From Hybos culiciformis (taxonomy: Eukaryota; Arthropoda; Insecta; Diptera; Hybotidae), in assembly GCA_964007475.1 (NCBI GenBank), contig OZ023273.1, forward strand, positions 60,717,834 through 60,781,833: DNA of 64,000 nucleotides. Direction: 5' to 3'. The stretch's first letter is position 1, and every line of letters starts with the position of its first letter. Positions 24,160 through 36,408 of this stretch are shown here, one piece after another. Under the pieces are notes generated by a model. That model was given only the letters and a program-made list of their open reading frames with translations, was not told the DNA's origin and did not search any database. Both the position numbers and the translations under genes were made by a program.

Positions 24160-27100
24160 ACAGTTCTATGTATTTTTAGAAATTTCTCTATCAAATTTGT
24201 AGGTATTTATTTCAATTCGCAATACTTATTTTATTATTTTTAAACCAAATTATTTGTCATCACAAAATAATATGGTTTTGTTCGCATAATATAGCTCTTT
24301 TGGGATTTCGTGACATTAAAAGAATGACCTTGTACTTGAATCGAGCTATTTTAATATTCGAGATATTGTCTTTTAAGTTTTTCTTTTATTTAATTTTCCA
24401 AATGAGTTATTAAAGAACCTTGTTACACATATCAAGAAATTGCGCACATTTATTTTATTTCATATTATTATTATAAAATAATGTAAAAAAAAAAAATTCT
24501 ATATGATATAAACATAAAAACTCGTATGAATGATCATATTTTTCGCTTCATTATTTCACATAAGAACTTCGATTATTAATTTTGAAATATGAGTGCCCGG
24601 TAGGTGTTAATAATTTGATTATTGAGGCTTTGCCACCTTTTCACGTTTATTTTCCTTTTTCTTTATAAGAACATGCAATAATACTTACAACAAAAAAAAA
24701 AAGAAGTTAAGTAGGACAAATTAAGAAATTGTATTTCCCCTTTGGTGAATTTTAATAAGGATAAAAATAAACCACTTTGTTCAGATATAATTATAAATAA
24801 CATAATATGTATATACCAAAGTTACAAAAAAAAAATCTAAATATTCTAAGTTAAAATTATGTTAATCAGATATACATCAGACAAAATAGACTATCTGTGT
24901 TATATAATATGTGAAAGCAGTTCACATATGTATATTATTTGCATTGCTAGAGAAGACTCTTAAAAATTGATACCTATGTAAAATAAAATTAAAACAATTA
25001 TGTATTATAAACAGGGTTCTAGATACTCCTGATTAGCGGAAATGGATAGGTAATATATAAATTAAGAAATGAATAATATATATTAAGTAGGCTATACAAT
25101 ATATAGTACATATTTATGTTATTACAAACATGTCATTATTTTGCTTTCACAACCTTTTAGAATAGGAAACCAGTTGTTCAACTAGTTCTAACTAGTTCCA
25201 AGATAAAACTTTTTACTCTTCCGCTTTTTAATGCTTTTTATGTTGTATATAGTTAAGTTTGTTACTATTTGCATCAGCAAAATTAGTTCTGTATTTGGTG
25301 CCTTCAGAATTAGTTCTTTGACCTAATTAATTTATTTTTAAGACATTAAAATTTAAGTTCTTGTCGAACTACAATTTAAGATGTTCATTCAACTTACTTG
25401 ATGAAGAAGATCTTCTACAAAGATTGTGAAGTTTATAATCAATTAATTTTAATATATATATATATATTTTTTCAGATAAAATTTTGCTGCACTCACTTAA
25501 TCGGAATGAATACATAAATATAGTTTTTAAAATAACCTGAAACAAATCCAAACATTAGGTAAGTTCTTCAATTATATACTTATTTATTTTCTTTATACGA
25601 TAAGGATTTCAATTCAAAATAATGAAAAACCTACAGATAGGATATTTAAAAGACCACTCCATGAATCCATAAAACGCTTCACACCATATTCCAAAAACAA
25701 TGTTGGTCAATTAGTTCATCTATCCCAAAAACGCCTGAACTTATTAGGTGGCTGAAGATTATTTAATAAACGTAAAAATATTATTCTTACAATGGATGCA
25801 TACGAAGACGATAAAATATGTTGGAAATATAGAAGTTTGCATTCTTATATCAATTTACTTTTTTTAAGCCAAAATTTGAAAATTTATATCTTACATACAA
25901 GTTGTAGAATTTAAAAAAGTGGCTTATTTATTGCGTGAAATGTACAATTTTAGACATTTTTGAATAACTTTAATTTCTATGTAATTTATTTCTACTTTAA
26001 TAATTTTTATTTCTTGTGTCCTTGGAGTATATGTTTTATTATTTTTTTTATTTACTTTTTTGTATAATTTTTATTTAACCATATAATAATACAAGGTTTT
26101 TCTATTAACAATTTTGTGTAATATTTAAACATTTTTTATAATTTTCAACGTCCAAGTTATTCCAAAATAACAATTTTTGTTGTGTACACAATAAATTTAC
26201 ATATCGCTTAGATACAAAATCATAAGTTCAAAACTATCCGATTTTCTTTTAATCAGTTAATTAGAATATTTAAAAACTGATCTACAGATCTACAGAAAAA
26301 AAATCAAGGTTTTCAATTGTTTTACATTTTCATATTTGATACTATTAGTTTGGATTTCTTCTTAGGACTAAGTTTGAAAAAGGCTACAAGATAGTTTTGA
26401 TCAACAGAAATCGTTAAACACTAAAACAATATCTGAACCCTTCTGTTTTAAGGCAAGATTGCAAAAATACATTTGTCTGTCTTCGGCTCCAAATCAAAAA
26501 TGTAACTAGCATTATATTCCCATAGTTTTTTTATTTTCAAACAGTCTCGATCCCCTTTTTTCTCTTAAAATAATATTTTTGATAGTTAAAAGAAGAGATT
26601 ATGTGAATTTTGAAAACAAATGAAATTACATACAGTCAGAATGAATATTAAAACAACTTGTACTTTAATAAAGCCATTCTAACTTCTTATGACATTATTT
26701 CAAAGGTGTGTTATTTTGATCTTATGACCAACACTTATATTTCTTTAAAATTTTTCTAATATTGACTAACCCAAGACTCCCTAAGGATTTTCTACTGGCG
26801 CACCCTTTTTAATATATTTTTTTAATTTTTTATATCTTCGCGTATATTATATGCTATACACATATATATATTTTTTTTAAATGTCGTTAACTAAAAGTTA
26901 TATTACAGCAAAAAGTGTAACCTCTTGAGTGTCACAATTATATAAAAATGTTTTCAAATTATTTTAATAGTTTAACTGTGCTTAGTCATGTCTTTATTGT
27001 CTTCTAGATGGAATTAAAACAAATTAACATATGTAAATTATATTAAAAAAAAAAGCATACCGCTCCTTATATGTTTTTAATGTTTTGAATGTTTGATAAA

Positions 27101-29424
27101 TTTAAGGCTTAAGTACAATTCCTTTTAGTATCCTTTTATTAATTTAATGTAATTTTTTCTTCATTTAAGGTCAGAAGGTAAAAAAAATAAATATTAAACA
27201 TTTCTAGAAAAATAATAAAAAACCTAATAATTAAGTAACAGTTATCAAATGTTAAATTTTTAGACAAATAAGTTGTAAAGTTGTAAATTATTATTTTAAC
27301 AAACATTTATTACAATCAGAAACATAATACCTTAGAAACTAAGTAGAATTATGAAGCTGCAAATACCTCATAACGCATCCAGGATATGTGAAAAAGTCTT
27401 CTAAAGCTAAAGAATCCACCTTTCTTTAAGTTCACTTGTACTGAGGATTAGACCGCTTGATCCATCAGCGAGCTCAGAATAAAAAAATGTTCAAAGCTTT
27501 GAATTAAATTGAAAAAAATCATTAATATAATCGCATTATTAAGTCCTTAATATTAAAACTGACGCCTAAAATTTTTGAAGAATTTTGTAAATAATACTCC
27601 TATTATCCCTTGTGTTTCTTGCAGAATTTATAGAAATGATATAAGCTAAAAATTTCCCTATTCAACAAAACTTACATTAAAGACACTATACTGTCAGCAA
27701 TAGTATTACTAACAATACTGTTTATGTTTATCCCTTTTTTTTTAGTTTTAACCTATTTAGTTTTAGTTGAAGAACAAAAGTTTTATTTAAATTAGATACA
27801 ATTGAGATGATAATCTATAAAACCATAAAAAAATATTTTTTTTTCTTTTAATTATAGACAGAGAAGAATAATTTCTTTAGCTTAATTACACAAAAAGATA
27901 ATTTTATTTTTTTCTTACAAAATTATTATATTACCTACCAAACCAATTTATATAAGTAATATACACTGTATACATTGCTATCAAAAGTTTATGAAAATAA
28001 TTCTAATAATCACGTTGTGTAAATTTTCATATTAATAATACAATATATATAAAAATAATAATATACTCATATAGCATTTAAAATAAAGGGTTTAACTTTC
28101 TAAAATTTTATAAAACAAAAGATATCCTTAAGAAATCTCAACACTTATGAGATTGTTTTATCTTCAAGGACAATATAATGTAAAATAGATAATTTACTTA
28201 AATTTAACTGATACAATATTTATAAACATGTGATTTTATTGAGAAAATTTTCAGGTGAACCTGAAATAAACATTGGTTATTATTTTATATAATGAATTTC
28301 ATTATTAAATACAAACTTTTACTTTCTTTTATAGAAAATAATATTACTATTATTTGGCGTACATAGTATTTTTTTATTACAAACGTGAAAATGACGAATT
28401 TCTAATTATTTTAATTTAGCAGCACTATAAAATTAATTAAATCTATATATTAATTTGTCATACAAGATTATTATTAATATCTGACGGCCCGCTCTAAGCT
28501 ATTTTTATGTGCAGAAAAAGTAGTATTATTGCTTAAGTAAATTATGATAATTAAAATTAATAAGTGTAACTTAAAAGTTAAAACTCATAAAAAACCAGAA
28601 AAACAAAGTTCAAGTTAAATTAGTCATATTATAATAATCATAATTGTACTTCATTTTCACTGCTTAATGTTTTTTAAATTTTGGAAAACTAAAGATACTA
28701 GCATAGTATGAACCATTGATTTAACATTATTATGAACCATCGAATTGCATCTTGGTTTTAATATAAAAAAAAATAAATCGAAAGAAAAATTCTCTATATG
28801 TTTTGTTTATAGTGATTTTCTTAATTTTCCGTACACAGCAATGTGCAACTAAATAATTTTAAAATTCTATTTATAAATGATACAAATCATAATATCAAAA
28901 TATCTCTAAAATTTAACAATATTAACACGTGCAATTTCCATTTAAAAGACATATAAGCGAAACTTGTGTGCCCATAATAAAATTAAACAAAGGCAAATTT
29001 ATGTCCTCAGTCCTTTTTCTTGAAGATGAATATCTTCAAGATAACTTTTAAAATAAATATTGTAATGTGTTTGCTAACTTAAATGTATAGGAACATAATA
29101 TTTTTAGATTTAATGTACTATTTCATATAATACTAACTATACATCATATAATTAAACAAATATTTTTTGAATTTAGTTCTTTGTGGAAAATTTTGTTAAA
29201 AAATGACATAATATTAAATAATATTAATATTTGTAATAGAATTTAATTTCTAAAATGTTCAAATGTCATATTTTTCTTTTAATGTACATAATATACAGAA
29301 ATTTAAGAAATTATTTGTTCAATTCGGATAATAAAAAAAAACATAAATTAGTAAAACAAAAATTTGTTATAGGACATATGTTTGTGGATGAAATATGCTT
29401 GCCTCAAACAGGTTAAATAGTTTG
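24160..29424. other. AT-rich stretch, no gene seen
   Basis: Five kilobases without a supported gene. Small structures only: a dinucleotide TA run near 25451-25467 and a perfect 10-bp-stem hairpin TCTTGAAGAT/ATCTTCAAGA near 29019-29042. Confidence 0.55.
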
Positions 29425-29445
29425 TAGAGACGGCATGGTGTAGTG
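29425..29445 (+). mobile_element. tRNA-like SINE, 5' part
   Basis: This short piece ends in TGGTGTAGTG, the first ten bases of a polymerase III A box. The rest of the SINE continues at 30842 after a 1.4-kb hAT insertion. Read across the insertion the A box is TGGTGTAGTGGT. Confidence 0.65.
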
Positions 29446-29600
29446 CAGCGGTGTCAATAACGTCGATCGCGATCTACCGGTGGATCACGTATTGATTTTA
29501 GGTCGTTCGCCAATTAATATTCATATTTCAGATATTTATTTCCTTTCAAATTGCCGTTTTCAATTTCAAAAATCAAAAAAATTTATCTAATTTTCCAAAC

Positions 29601-29829
29601 ATGTTGGCGCAATTAAAAAGTTCTGCTTCTGCTAATTATGATGAAAATAAATATATCCAAGAAATTAAGTACGTTATTGAAGAATTTGGTAACCGTTTCG
29701 AAGATTTTGAAAAACTTGATAATGTAGTTTTATTTATGAGTCTTCCATTTGATAGCAATATTAAAGCAGAAAACCTTTCAACAATTTTGATATGGACAAC
29801 ATTACACTTGAAGCAGAAATTATTATTTT
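29601..29829 (+). pseudogene. hAT transposase fragment, upstream part
   Basis: The frame from ATG 29601 encodes a segment with IEEFGNRFEDFEKL (residues about 28-41) and a VVLFMSLPFDSNI block (about 43-55). These correspond to the 'EF..RF.DF...... LF..PF' region found before the dimerisation domain in Charlie-type hAT transposases and their domesticated relatives such as GTF2IRD2. Near 29789 the frame shifts by one, and the expected continuation DMDNITLEAEII is read from 29789. The MITE at 29830 then interrupts it. The N-terminal BED finger and RNase-H-like catalytic core are missing, so it cannot transpose. The methionine is not an authentic start. Confidence 0.7.
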
Positions 29830-30518
29830 CAGTGCTTTTTTTGTAAAGAAAAAGGATGGGGAACTCAATATTTTTCTAGTACTAATAATTCTAGTAGTAA
29901 TAAATAGAGGAAAGTGCCAACACTTTCAAGGTCGTTTAAGAGGTGAGTTCACCTTTTATTATATTAGATGAGCTCAATTTACTATTTAGATTAGATTATT
30001 AGATTATTTTTAGATTTCAAAATACGTTCTTATATTTTTTTTGTACATTAATTACATATTCAATCCTACAAACACAAACATTTATTTATTTTTGAAAATT
30101 TTAATTTTTTTTATCGGTTTTATGTTTTATTTTGATGACCCTTTAAATCTGCGACCTTAGGCTTATGCAAAAGTATTGTGTCTATCCGTAAATCCAGCAC
30201 AAATTTTTTTTCTAAATTCCCGATACATCATTTAGGAAAACTGGCAACCCTATTCGAAAAAATTAATTTTGAAATTTCATGATAGGTACCTTTTCTAAGT
30301 TTACAGTTCTACAAAATAAATGTAAAATGCAAAATTGTAAGCTACTGCCATCCCGAAACTTATACAAAAAATTAATTTTGAAATTTCATTGTCAAAATAA
30401 AATTTATTAAAAAAAAATACTCGTCATTATTTCGTAAGAAAAATATAAAAAAAATATTTTAAATATAAAAAGGTAGCGGAACTGAGTTCCACTGCGTTCC
30501 CCCACAAAAAAAGCCCTG
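29830..30518. mobile_element. Non-autonomous hAT MITE inside a transposase
   Basis: The 689-bp insertion has ends CAGTGCTTTTTTTGT and, on the other strand, CAGGGCTTTTTTTGT, matching at 14 of 15. Both are followed by a shared GGAACTCA subterminal motif. It is flanked by a perfect 8-bp duplication ATTATTTT (29822-29829 and 30519-30526). Removing it and one duplicate joins the transposase frame into EAEIIILQNDVYIKARA, the expected family sequence. It has no coding capacity and is A/T-rich inside. Confidence 0.9.
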
Positions 30519-30771
30519 ATTATTTTACAAAATGATGTTTATATTAAAGCAAGAGCTTCCGAAGATAAATTCTGAAAATATTTAGCAGAAGATGAATATC
30601 CGAATCTAAAAAAAAGTGCTGAAAATTTATACGCTTGTTTTGGTTCGACTTGTGCGAATCGGCATTTTCACAAATTAAAATAATAAAGTCGAAATACCGA
30701 ACTAATTTAACAGACGAACACTTAGAATTTGGATCCCTAAATATTGCCTTCTCCTCTTACTCCTACTTTTA
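30519..30771 (+). pseudogene. hAT transposase fragment, C-terminal part
   Basis: Continuing from the upstream fragment, the sequence encodes LQNDVYIKARASEDKF, a stop where Trp is expected (TGA, 30571-30573), then KYLAEDEYPNLKKSAENLY and ACFGST. After a frame change it encodes ESAFSQIKIIKSKYRTNLTD and EHLEFGSLNIA before a TAG at 30769-30771. The order 'FGST...CE.AFS..K..K...R..LTD.HL' is the classic hAT dimerisation domain (Dimer_Tnp_hAT), here with the usual YLCE block shortened to a C by a small deletion. It confirms the family and shows the gene is dead. Confidence 0.8.
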
Positions 30772-30841
30772 GAAAAAGTAGATCGCAGACGATTTTTACT
30801 GCGCGAAGTAGATCTTATAGAAAAATCAGTTGACACCCCTG

Positions 30842-30972
30842 GTAGTGGTATTGCCATTATCCTACGGCGTGTTCGGTCGTGGGTTCGATTCCCACCTCGG
30901 ACTGGAATTTGTGTCAATTTTTCAATTTGTCTCACTTTAATGAAGTGTTTGTGTTGTTTAAAAAAAAAAAAA
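30842..30972 (+). mobile_element. tRNA-like SINE, 3' part with B box and A tail
   Basis: After the second GTAGTG, the sequence continues as a tRNA-like head: a T-arm GTGGG-TTCGATT-CCCAC with a perfect B box GGTTCGATTCC (30882-30892). A body unrelated to tRNA and a 12-A tail at 30961-30972 follow. The acceptor ends do not pair, so this is a SINE and not a tRNA gene. The antisense of this head gives the spurious protein motif RGGNRTHDRTRR, familiar from mis-annotated SINEs. Confidence 0.75.
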
Positions 30973-32466
30973 CCGAACCCCAATATTTGATTAGAATTAT
31001 TATTTTTGAGACAGACTTCTATAGCTTGTGGGAAAGATTCTGTATACATTGAACTTCATTACAACAAAATAAAAAAAACTTAAAAATTCACTCCGACAAA
31101 AATATTCTGTCTAATGTTCGTCAACAAAGTATATTCAGTAACTGAGATTATTTATTGTATAAGTAAAGACGAAAAATTATTAATTTTATATTATACTTTA
31201 AAATCCAACAAACGTAGAAAAAAAAACCTTAAAACTTTACAAAACTGCCACACTTCTTTTTATTTATTATAATTTCTTCACTTTTCCTTTTTCTCAATTA
31301 AAAAGTTATTCCTTGCTCCATATTTTCAAAACAATAAAAATAAAAGAAATTTTATTGCCTTCAGGGATTACAGGATGCAAAAAGAAAAACGAAGTTTTTT
31401 GGTCAATCAAGAATATTTTGTTTGGGCATTTTCAATGGACGAAGGTCAATTTTTGAAAATTAATCCCTTGGATATAAATTTTTTGATGTTGATCTTTATT
31501 ATTCTTCAATTGAATTCTACTAAATCATAATTCAAAAAAGAAATGAAATTAAATAAATTTGATATACCTACCACAGGGCTCTTGCCATTTTGTGCACTTA
31601 CGATTGGCATTGGCATAAAATATCGAAATTCGCGTTAGGTCACTTTCGTCCGAACCGAACACCGGTTCAATGCCAGCTTTGTTCTTTTTTAGTTTTTGAA
31701 AAAAGGTATTTTATAATTACAAAAGTCGATCAAAATTTCGACTTCCAAAAATTGTATAAGAATATCTTCTCTTGACATTTAGATGCTGAAATTCTTAATA
31801 AATTTTACGTATATTAGAGACAAAGATAATGAAATAATAATAATTTAAAGAATTTCATTTTTTCAACAGAAGGATAAGTAGTTTTTTCCTTCAAAACTCT
31901 TCTCAGATTTCTGAAAGATTTTAATGCTTCTTTCTATCCGAAAATTTCTTTTTTAATAATCTCTACATCAAACTTATACTACGCTAATTAGAAAATTGAT
32001 TAAATTATTATATTGTTGGATTTTGAAAAAAAAAATATACATATATATTTTTATATACACGTGGTATCAATTCGTTATAGAAATTATTATTATCATTTAC
32101 AGAAGCTAAAGATTTTTAAATTTTTGCTCTATATATTTTTCTTAAGTTTTTTCTTTCCCAAAATTCATAAAAAAGAAAAGTATTGTTGTTCAATTTTTTC
32201 AAATTACTTATCAAATACCAAGTAGAATAGTAGAAGTATGTAATTAATATTGAGGTAAAGAGGTTCAAAAGTTTTTAATATTGCAAAATCAAAATTAATA
32301 TTTAGTTCTTTTTTTTTTTTTTTATATATAAATGGCAAGCCATATATTTATTTATCTTCAAAAAAAAATTTATAATTTTTTATGAAGAAGATAGAACTAT
32401 AAGTAACATTATAAACTAGTTTGGCTATCAGTTGAGTCTGGAGTAGACTTATCTAATCTATAAATC
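30973..32466. other. AT-rich stretch, no gene seen
   Basis: No supported gene. A GC-richer patch at 31575-31700 begins with CAGGGCTCTTGCC, like a hAT end, but no partner end was found. Confidence 0.5.
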
Positions 32467-32514
32467 TACAAGTACCCTATCCTTACTTATTACAAGTACC
32501 CTATCCTTACTTAA
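32467..32514. repeat. 24-bp tandem duplication next to LINE 3' end
   Basis: Two adjacent units TACAAGTACCCTATCCTTAC plus TTAT/TTAA, identical except the last base. It lies just beyond the A-rich 3' end of the reverse-strand LINE and may be its terminal short repeat, as seen at the 3' ends of CR1-like elements. Confidence 0.7.
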
Positions 32515-32626
32515 TACTAAAGAAATAGATATTTTTATTTAACCATAATTTAATTCAAGAAAGCATTCTCTGGAGAAAATAACGCATCGATAAAAACATT
32601 TACAATGGGCATGAGCGATTTCAAGA

Positions 32627-33240
32627 TTATTCTGGATGAGTATCTAAAATTTTTTTTCTAAGTTTTATTTTAAAAGATGACAATTTTGTTTCATTTCTGA
32701 GTTCATCCGGTAATGAATTAAACAAATGTATTCCATCATAAAATAGTGTTTGCTGCAATATGGTAAGTCTAGGGCGAATATCTGCAGCGTTTCTTAGATG
32801 TCTTCCTATTGATGGTCCATTATACGAGATAGTAATACTACTTCTCATCATATTATTTTTTATTTTGAACCAAATTAGAACCATTTCGTATTCTCGCATT
32901 TTAGGCAAGGGAATAATTGTTCTTTCTGAAGTAAATAGGCTACTACTAGGAGTATCTCTTCGAAGGTTCAGCATGTATTTTACACTTTTCTTCTGAAGTA
33001 GAAACAATTCGTTAAGTCTAGTAGCTGCACACGCCCCCCATATAGGCAAAAGATATATTAAATGCCTATTTATCAAAGAAAAATAGTGTATTCGGAGCGC
33101 TTGTGGTGAGATGTAATACCGTATTCTACCCATTATGGCTATAGTAGGTCTTAGTTTTTTTTTTATCTTTTCAATTTGGAAATTCCACCGTAAATTTTTG
33201 TCCAAAATCAATCCAAGATATTCTGCAGTAACGACCCTGT
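32627..33240 (-). pseudogene. LINE reverse transcriptase, thumb and C-terminal part
   Basis: The open frame covers 33211-32627, and homology extends back to about 33240 as NRVVTAEYLGLILDKNLRW. This is the block following the RT palm in CR1/jockey proteins ('YLG..id..L.W..hI'). Further on are HLIYLLPIWG (the 'L.YG...WG' block), LNELFLLQKKSVKYMLNL, and a terminal FNSLPDELRNETKLSSFKIK that matches 'FNSLP..ir...s...FK..lk'. The coding therefore ends at its natural C-terminus. It is joined to the upstream part only through a frame change. It would have contributed to priming and template handling in retrotransposition. The antisense frame at 32760-32996 is a shadow. Confidence 0.8.
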
Positions 33241-33243
33241 TAA

Positions 33244-33930
33244 TTATCTCATTATAGAATTTAAGTTATTAAACAAATTGTCTTCATTTTCACCTTTCAT
33301 AACAAAAATCAAATAAACAGTTTTCTTAGCATTGATAGTAAGCTTTTTTTTTTCAAACCTCATTTTCAGTAAACAAAGATCATGGATCATATCACACTTA
33401 ATTTCTAAATAGGATTTTTGAGAGTATGTAATACATGTATCAGCTGCATACATTTGTACGTCCCCCTTGAATGGCGCAATGAATAGATCATTCACATAGA
33501 CCAAAAACAGAATCGCGCCAAGGACGTAACCCTGAGGAACACCACATCTTATGCCTTTCCTTGAACTCAGAGTTTCATTTATAATTACAAATCGACTGCG
33601 ATTTTTTAAATAGCTTTCCAATAAATTCCAAGCACTGCCCCTAATACCGATGTTATGTAATTTTTTCAATAATATATCATGATTAACAAAGTCGAATGCT
33701 TTTTTAACGTCTACGAATAAGGTTGCGGTTTTTTTTTTCATATTAATGGAGTCAAAAACAATCTTCATTAAATTTATAGCCGCTGAGCTTGTGTTTGACA
33801 GTTCTAAAAACCCAAACTGAGACGAATTAATTATTTTATTTTCAATTAAAAATTTTATTAGCCTATTCTTTATTATAACTTTTATTAAATTTGAACCTAA
33901 AAGGAATATTTGTACATTCTGCAAAAGCAT
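33244..33930 (-). pseudogene. LINE reverse transcriptase palm domain, inactivated
   Basis: The 228-codon frame begins inside the RT. It contains KNRLIKFLIENKIINSSQFG (motif 1/2 region, about residues 21-40), LFVDVKKAFDFVNHDILLKK (motif A, normally 'D..kAFD', with both aspartates present, about 72-91), RCGVPQGYVLGAILFLVYVN (motif B, usual GVPQGS..GP..F, with Ser and Pro altered, about 127-146) and MYAADTCITY (motif C, normally YADD). In motif C the first catalytic aspartate is alanine (codons at 33436-33450), so the enzyme could not polymerise. The frame ends in a stop near 33244 where the continuation lies in another frame. Family: RVT_1, LINE group, recalled from consensus. Confidence 0.85.
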
Positions 33931-33945
33931 GGTTAGTAATTAACT

Positions 33946-36405
33946 CTGATCTTGATAATATTGAATTTTCATTTTGAATGGTATCAATAACTATCATTAG
34001 TTATTGATATTAAAAATATGAGGTTCAAGAAGGACCAAATAAAAAGATTACATAAGAATTTTTTTTGCTTAGTTCAAATAATTATAGTTTTAAGTGTACA
34101 TAGTCATGCTCATAAACATATAGATAGATTATAGATATAAAAAAATTATATGGTCACACATTTCTCTTTATAAACTGAGCTCTTAAATATACAAAAGCTT
34201 AAAGAGAAGATTAATTAAGGAAATATATTTTTAAATTAAAAATATTATGAATTGAACTAGGGTCTGAAATAAATAATTGTATTTTTATACTAAATAATAA
34301 ATATGTTAGAAATTTTTTTTTTGTATGAGAATGAGATTTTCGAAGTTTCTTAAAACCAAATAATATTTTCATTTAAACATTAATCCTTTCGAAGAATAGA
34401 TATTTTATATATATAGATACATTATACCTACATGTATGATTTTTTATTCATATATCCAAAGAGAAAGGGTCAAAATAGTTCAATAAATGTTAAATCTTAT
34501 ATTCTTTGTTTACCTCTTTTTTAATCATTTAAATCTTTTAATTTGCATGGCAGCATAGTGAGAAGTGTATAAAGAAAGCTTAATAAATAAAGGAAGTCAA
34601 TTAAGGTTTAACTTTCATTTATATTTAAATTTCCAAAAAGAAAATCTTTTTTGGTTAAGCAAAAAAGATTAAAATCTATTTTTACAAGTTTATTTCACAT
34701 GTGGAAACAAATTTAAAAAGAATATATATCTAAAAGTTTTTTGTTTTTTTTTTTGGAAAACATAAAAATATATAATTTTTTTTTTTTTTGTAATTTAAGG
34801 TTTTTAACTTTGAGGAAAATAAAATCAATGTTTTGAAGTGAACATAATCTTAATCTCGGGTGGTCCTTTAATTTCCAAAATTTTTTTCTTTTTCTGCCCT
34901 TATGGACATAAAAATAGCAAAGTTTTTATTTAAATTCTTAAGAATAGAACGAATTTATAGATATGTTTTTAAATCTGAGATGGGGTCAACTACATAAACT
35001 ATAATAAAATTTTTAATAAATATTAAATTAATTTTCTATTAAGTAATACATTAAAGTTGTATTAATGTTAAATAACATTAAAATAAAAAAAATAAAAAGC
35101 AATAAAGTTGATTTAAAGTAATTATTGAGTTTAGTATAAAATTTCTAATTTTCCTAAACATTTTAATTTGTAAAAGTGAAAATTTTTAAAATTAATTAAT
35201 TTAGGTATAAAAAATTCATACACTTTATTCACTTTAATCGATAATTTAATAAAATTTGTATAAGTTTTAGGCCTTTATTTTCAACATTCCGGGTATCAAA
35301 ATTCTATACTTCATCCAAAAAAATAGAGAATTTTAAAATTTATTAAAGAAAAAAGGATTTCAACGTTTTTCAACCAAAATCTATAAAAATTGTAAATTTG
35401 TAAAGAATTAGTTTGGTATGTAATGGTCACATACTATATAATTTCCTAAGAACGTGTCTTTTTTCGTAGCATCCTATGAGTTCGTTCGTAATGTTTAATT
35501 ACTTTCACACCGTTTTTTTTTCGATAATATTCTTTCAATACGAATGTATCGTGATTTGAAAGCATAAGAAAAGTATAATGAAAGAGCATTCTTCGAAATA
35601 CGAAATTTAAGAATTCATAATTGAGAAAAATCCAATATGCATATTATGTTAAAAAATTAACTATACAAATAATTTAAAGATGACAATACAAAAACGTGCT
35701 TAAATATATATGAAAAATATGAAATAAAATATTGTTTATCAAAATTGGCTTCATTAAAAAGTTTTTTTTTAATAAAGTTGACCACAAGATTTATTTTCTT
35801 TTTAAGTTCTTCTGTTTTTTTTTTTTTGTTTATTGTGGAAATGGAATTGTTATTCATATTTTAGACCGTAGGGCATAATTATCACGTTTTTAATTTCCGA
35901 ATTCACATAAAAAAAAGTGAAGAAAATAATGAAAAACTTTTCCATAAAGTTAAAGAATCTTTTTTTTTTTTTTTGTTTTTAAACATTATACATCGAATTA
36001 AAAACATTGAAAACAAAAAAAATAAATAAAAAATGATTCTTAGTAAAATTTTGTTTTCAATTTTTTTATTTACACATTTTAAGGTGAAATATTTTTAAAG
36101 TATACTTATTTATGTATTAAATGTTAAAATTTAAATAATTTACATAAGTAATTATTAATTTTTTTTTATTTTAATGTTTTTTTTGTTCTGAACGTATATA
36201 GTCGGTGTGTTTGAGCCCGAGAACGAAAAGACCCAAAAACACTCTAATGCAACGCTTTAATGATATTAAATTCTGCATCTCACATCCGTCTATCGAGATT
36301 CTTGAAATAAAGCAACTCAAATCGTTTAGAAGACATTAAATTTAATTGAGCTAATATGTTTTTTAGCTAATTCTTAACTAGAGTAATAATTTTCATGTTT
36401 TACTA
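33946..36405. other. AT-rich stretch, no gene seen
   Basis: No gene recognised. A more complex patch at 36195-36310 (with GAGCCCGAGAACGAAAAGAC) has stops in all frames. Confidence 0.55.
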
Positions 36406-36408
36406 TTA

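Larger units (their letters stand above)
29446..30841 (+). mobile_element. hAT element with transposase remnant
   Basis: Termini are CAGCGGTGTCAA and TTGACACCCCTG (11 of 12 positions inverted), followed inward by GATCGCGATCTACCGG and the related AGTAGATCGCAGACG. Flanks match for six bases, GTAGTG at 29440-29445 and 30842-30847, shorter than the 8 bp usual for hAT. Coding remnants at 29601-29829 and 30519-30771 match the C-terminal part of a Charlie/GTF2IRD2-like hAT transposase, so the element is internally deleted as well as broken. It is split by a smaller hAT MITE at 29830-30518. Confidence 0.8.
32530..33945 (-). mobile_element. 5'-truncated non-LTR retrotransposon (CR1/jockey group)
   Basis: Reverse-strand LINE remnant. 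It enters within the reverse transcriptase domain near 33930, runs through the polymerase and C-terminal region with one frameshift near 33240, stops at 32627, and fades into an A/T-rich 3' region near 32530-32560. The endonuclease and any ORF1 are missing, typical of 5' truncation. A perfect 11-bp-stem hairpin (TATCAATAACT/AGTTATTGATA, 33983-34010) lies just outside the truncated end. Target duplications were not identified. Confidence 0.8.

Noticed and set aside
30842..30905. tRNA gene
   Set aside because: The T-arm is intact but the acceptor stems do not pair, the A box is split by a transposon, and an A tail follows, so it is a SINE.
30702..31049. 115-codon reverse open frame with GGNRTHDRTRR
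   Set aside because: It is the antisense of the SINE tRNA-like head and the hAT end; this motif is a known artefact of tRNA-related sequence.
31575..31700. hAT end (CAGGGCTCTTGCC) and 61-codon frame
   Set aside because: No matching second end or 8-bp duplication was found nearby, and the frame has no recognisable domain.
32760..32996. 78-codon forward open frame
   Set aside because: It is antisense to the LINE C-terminal coding sequence.
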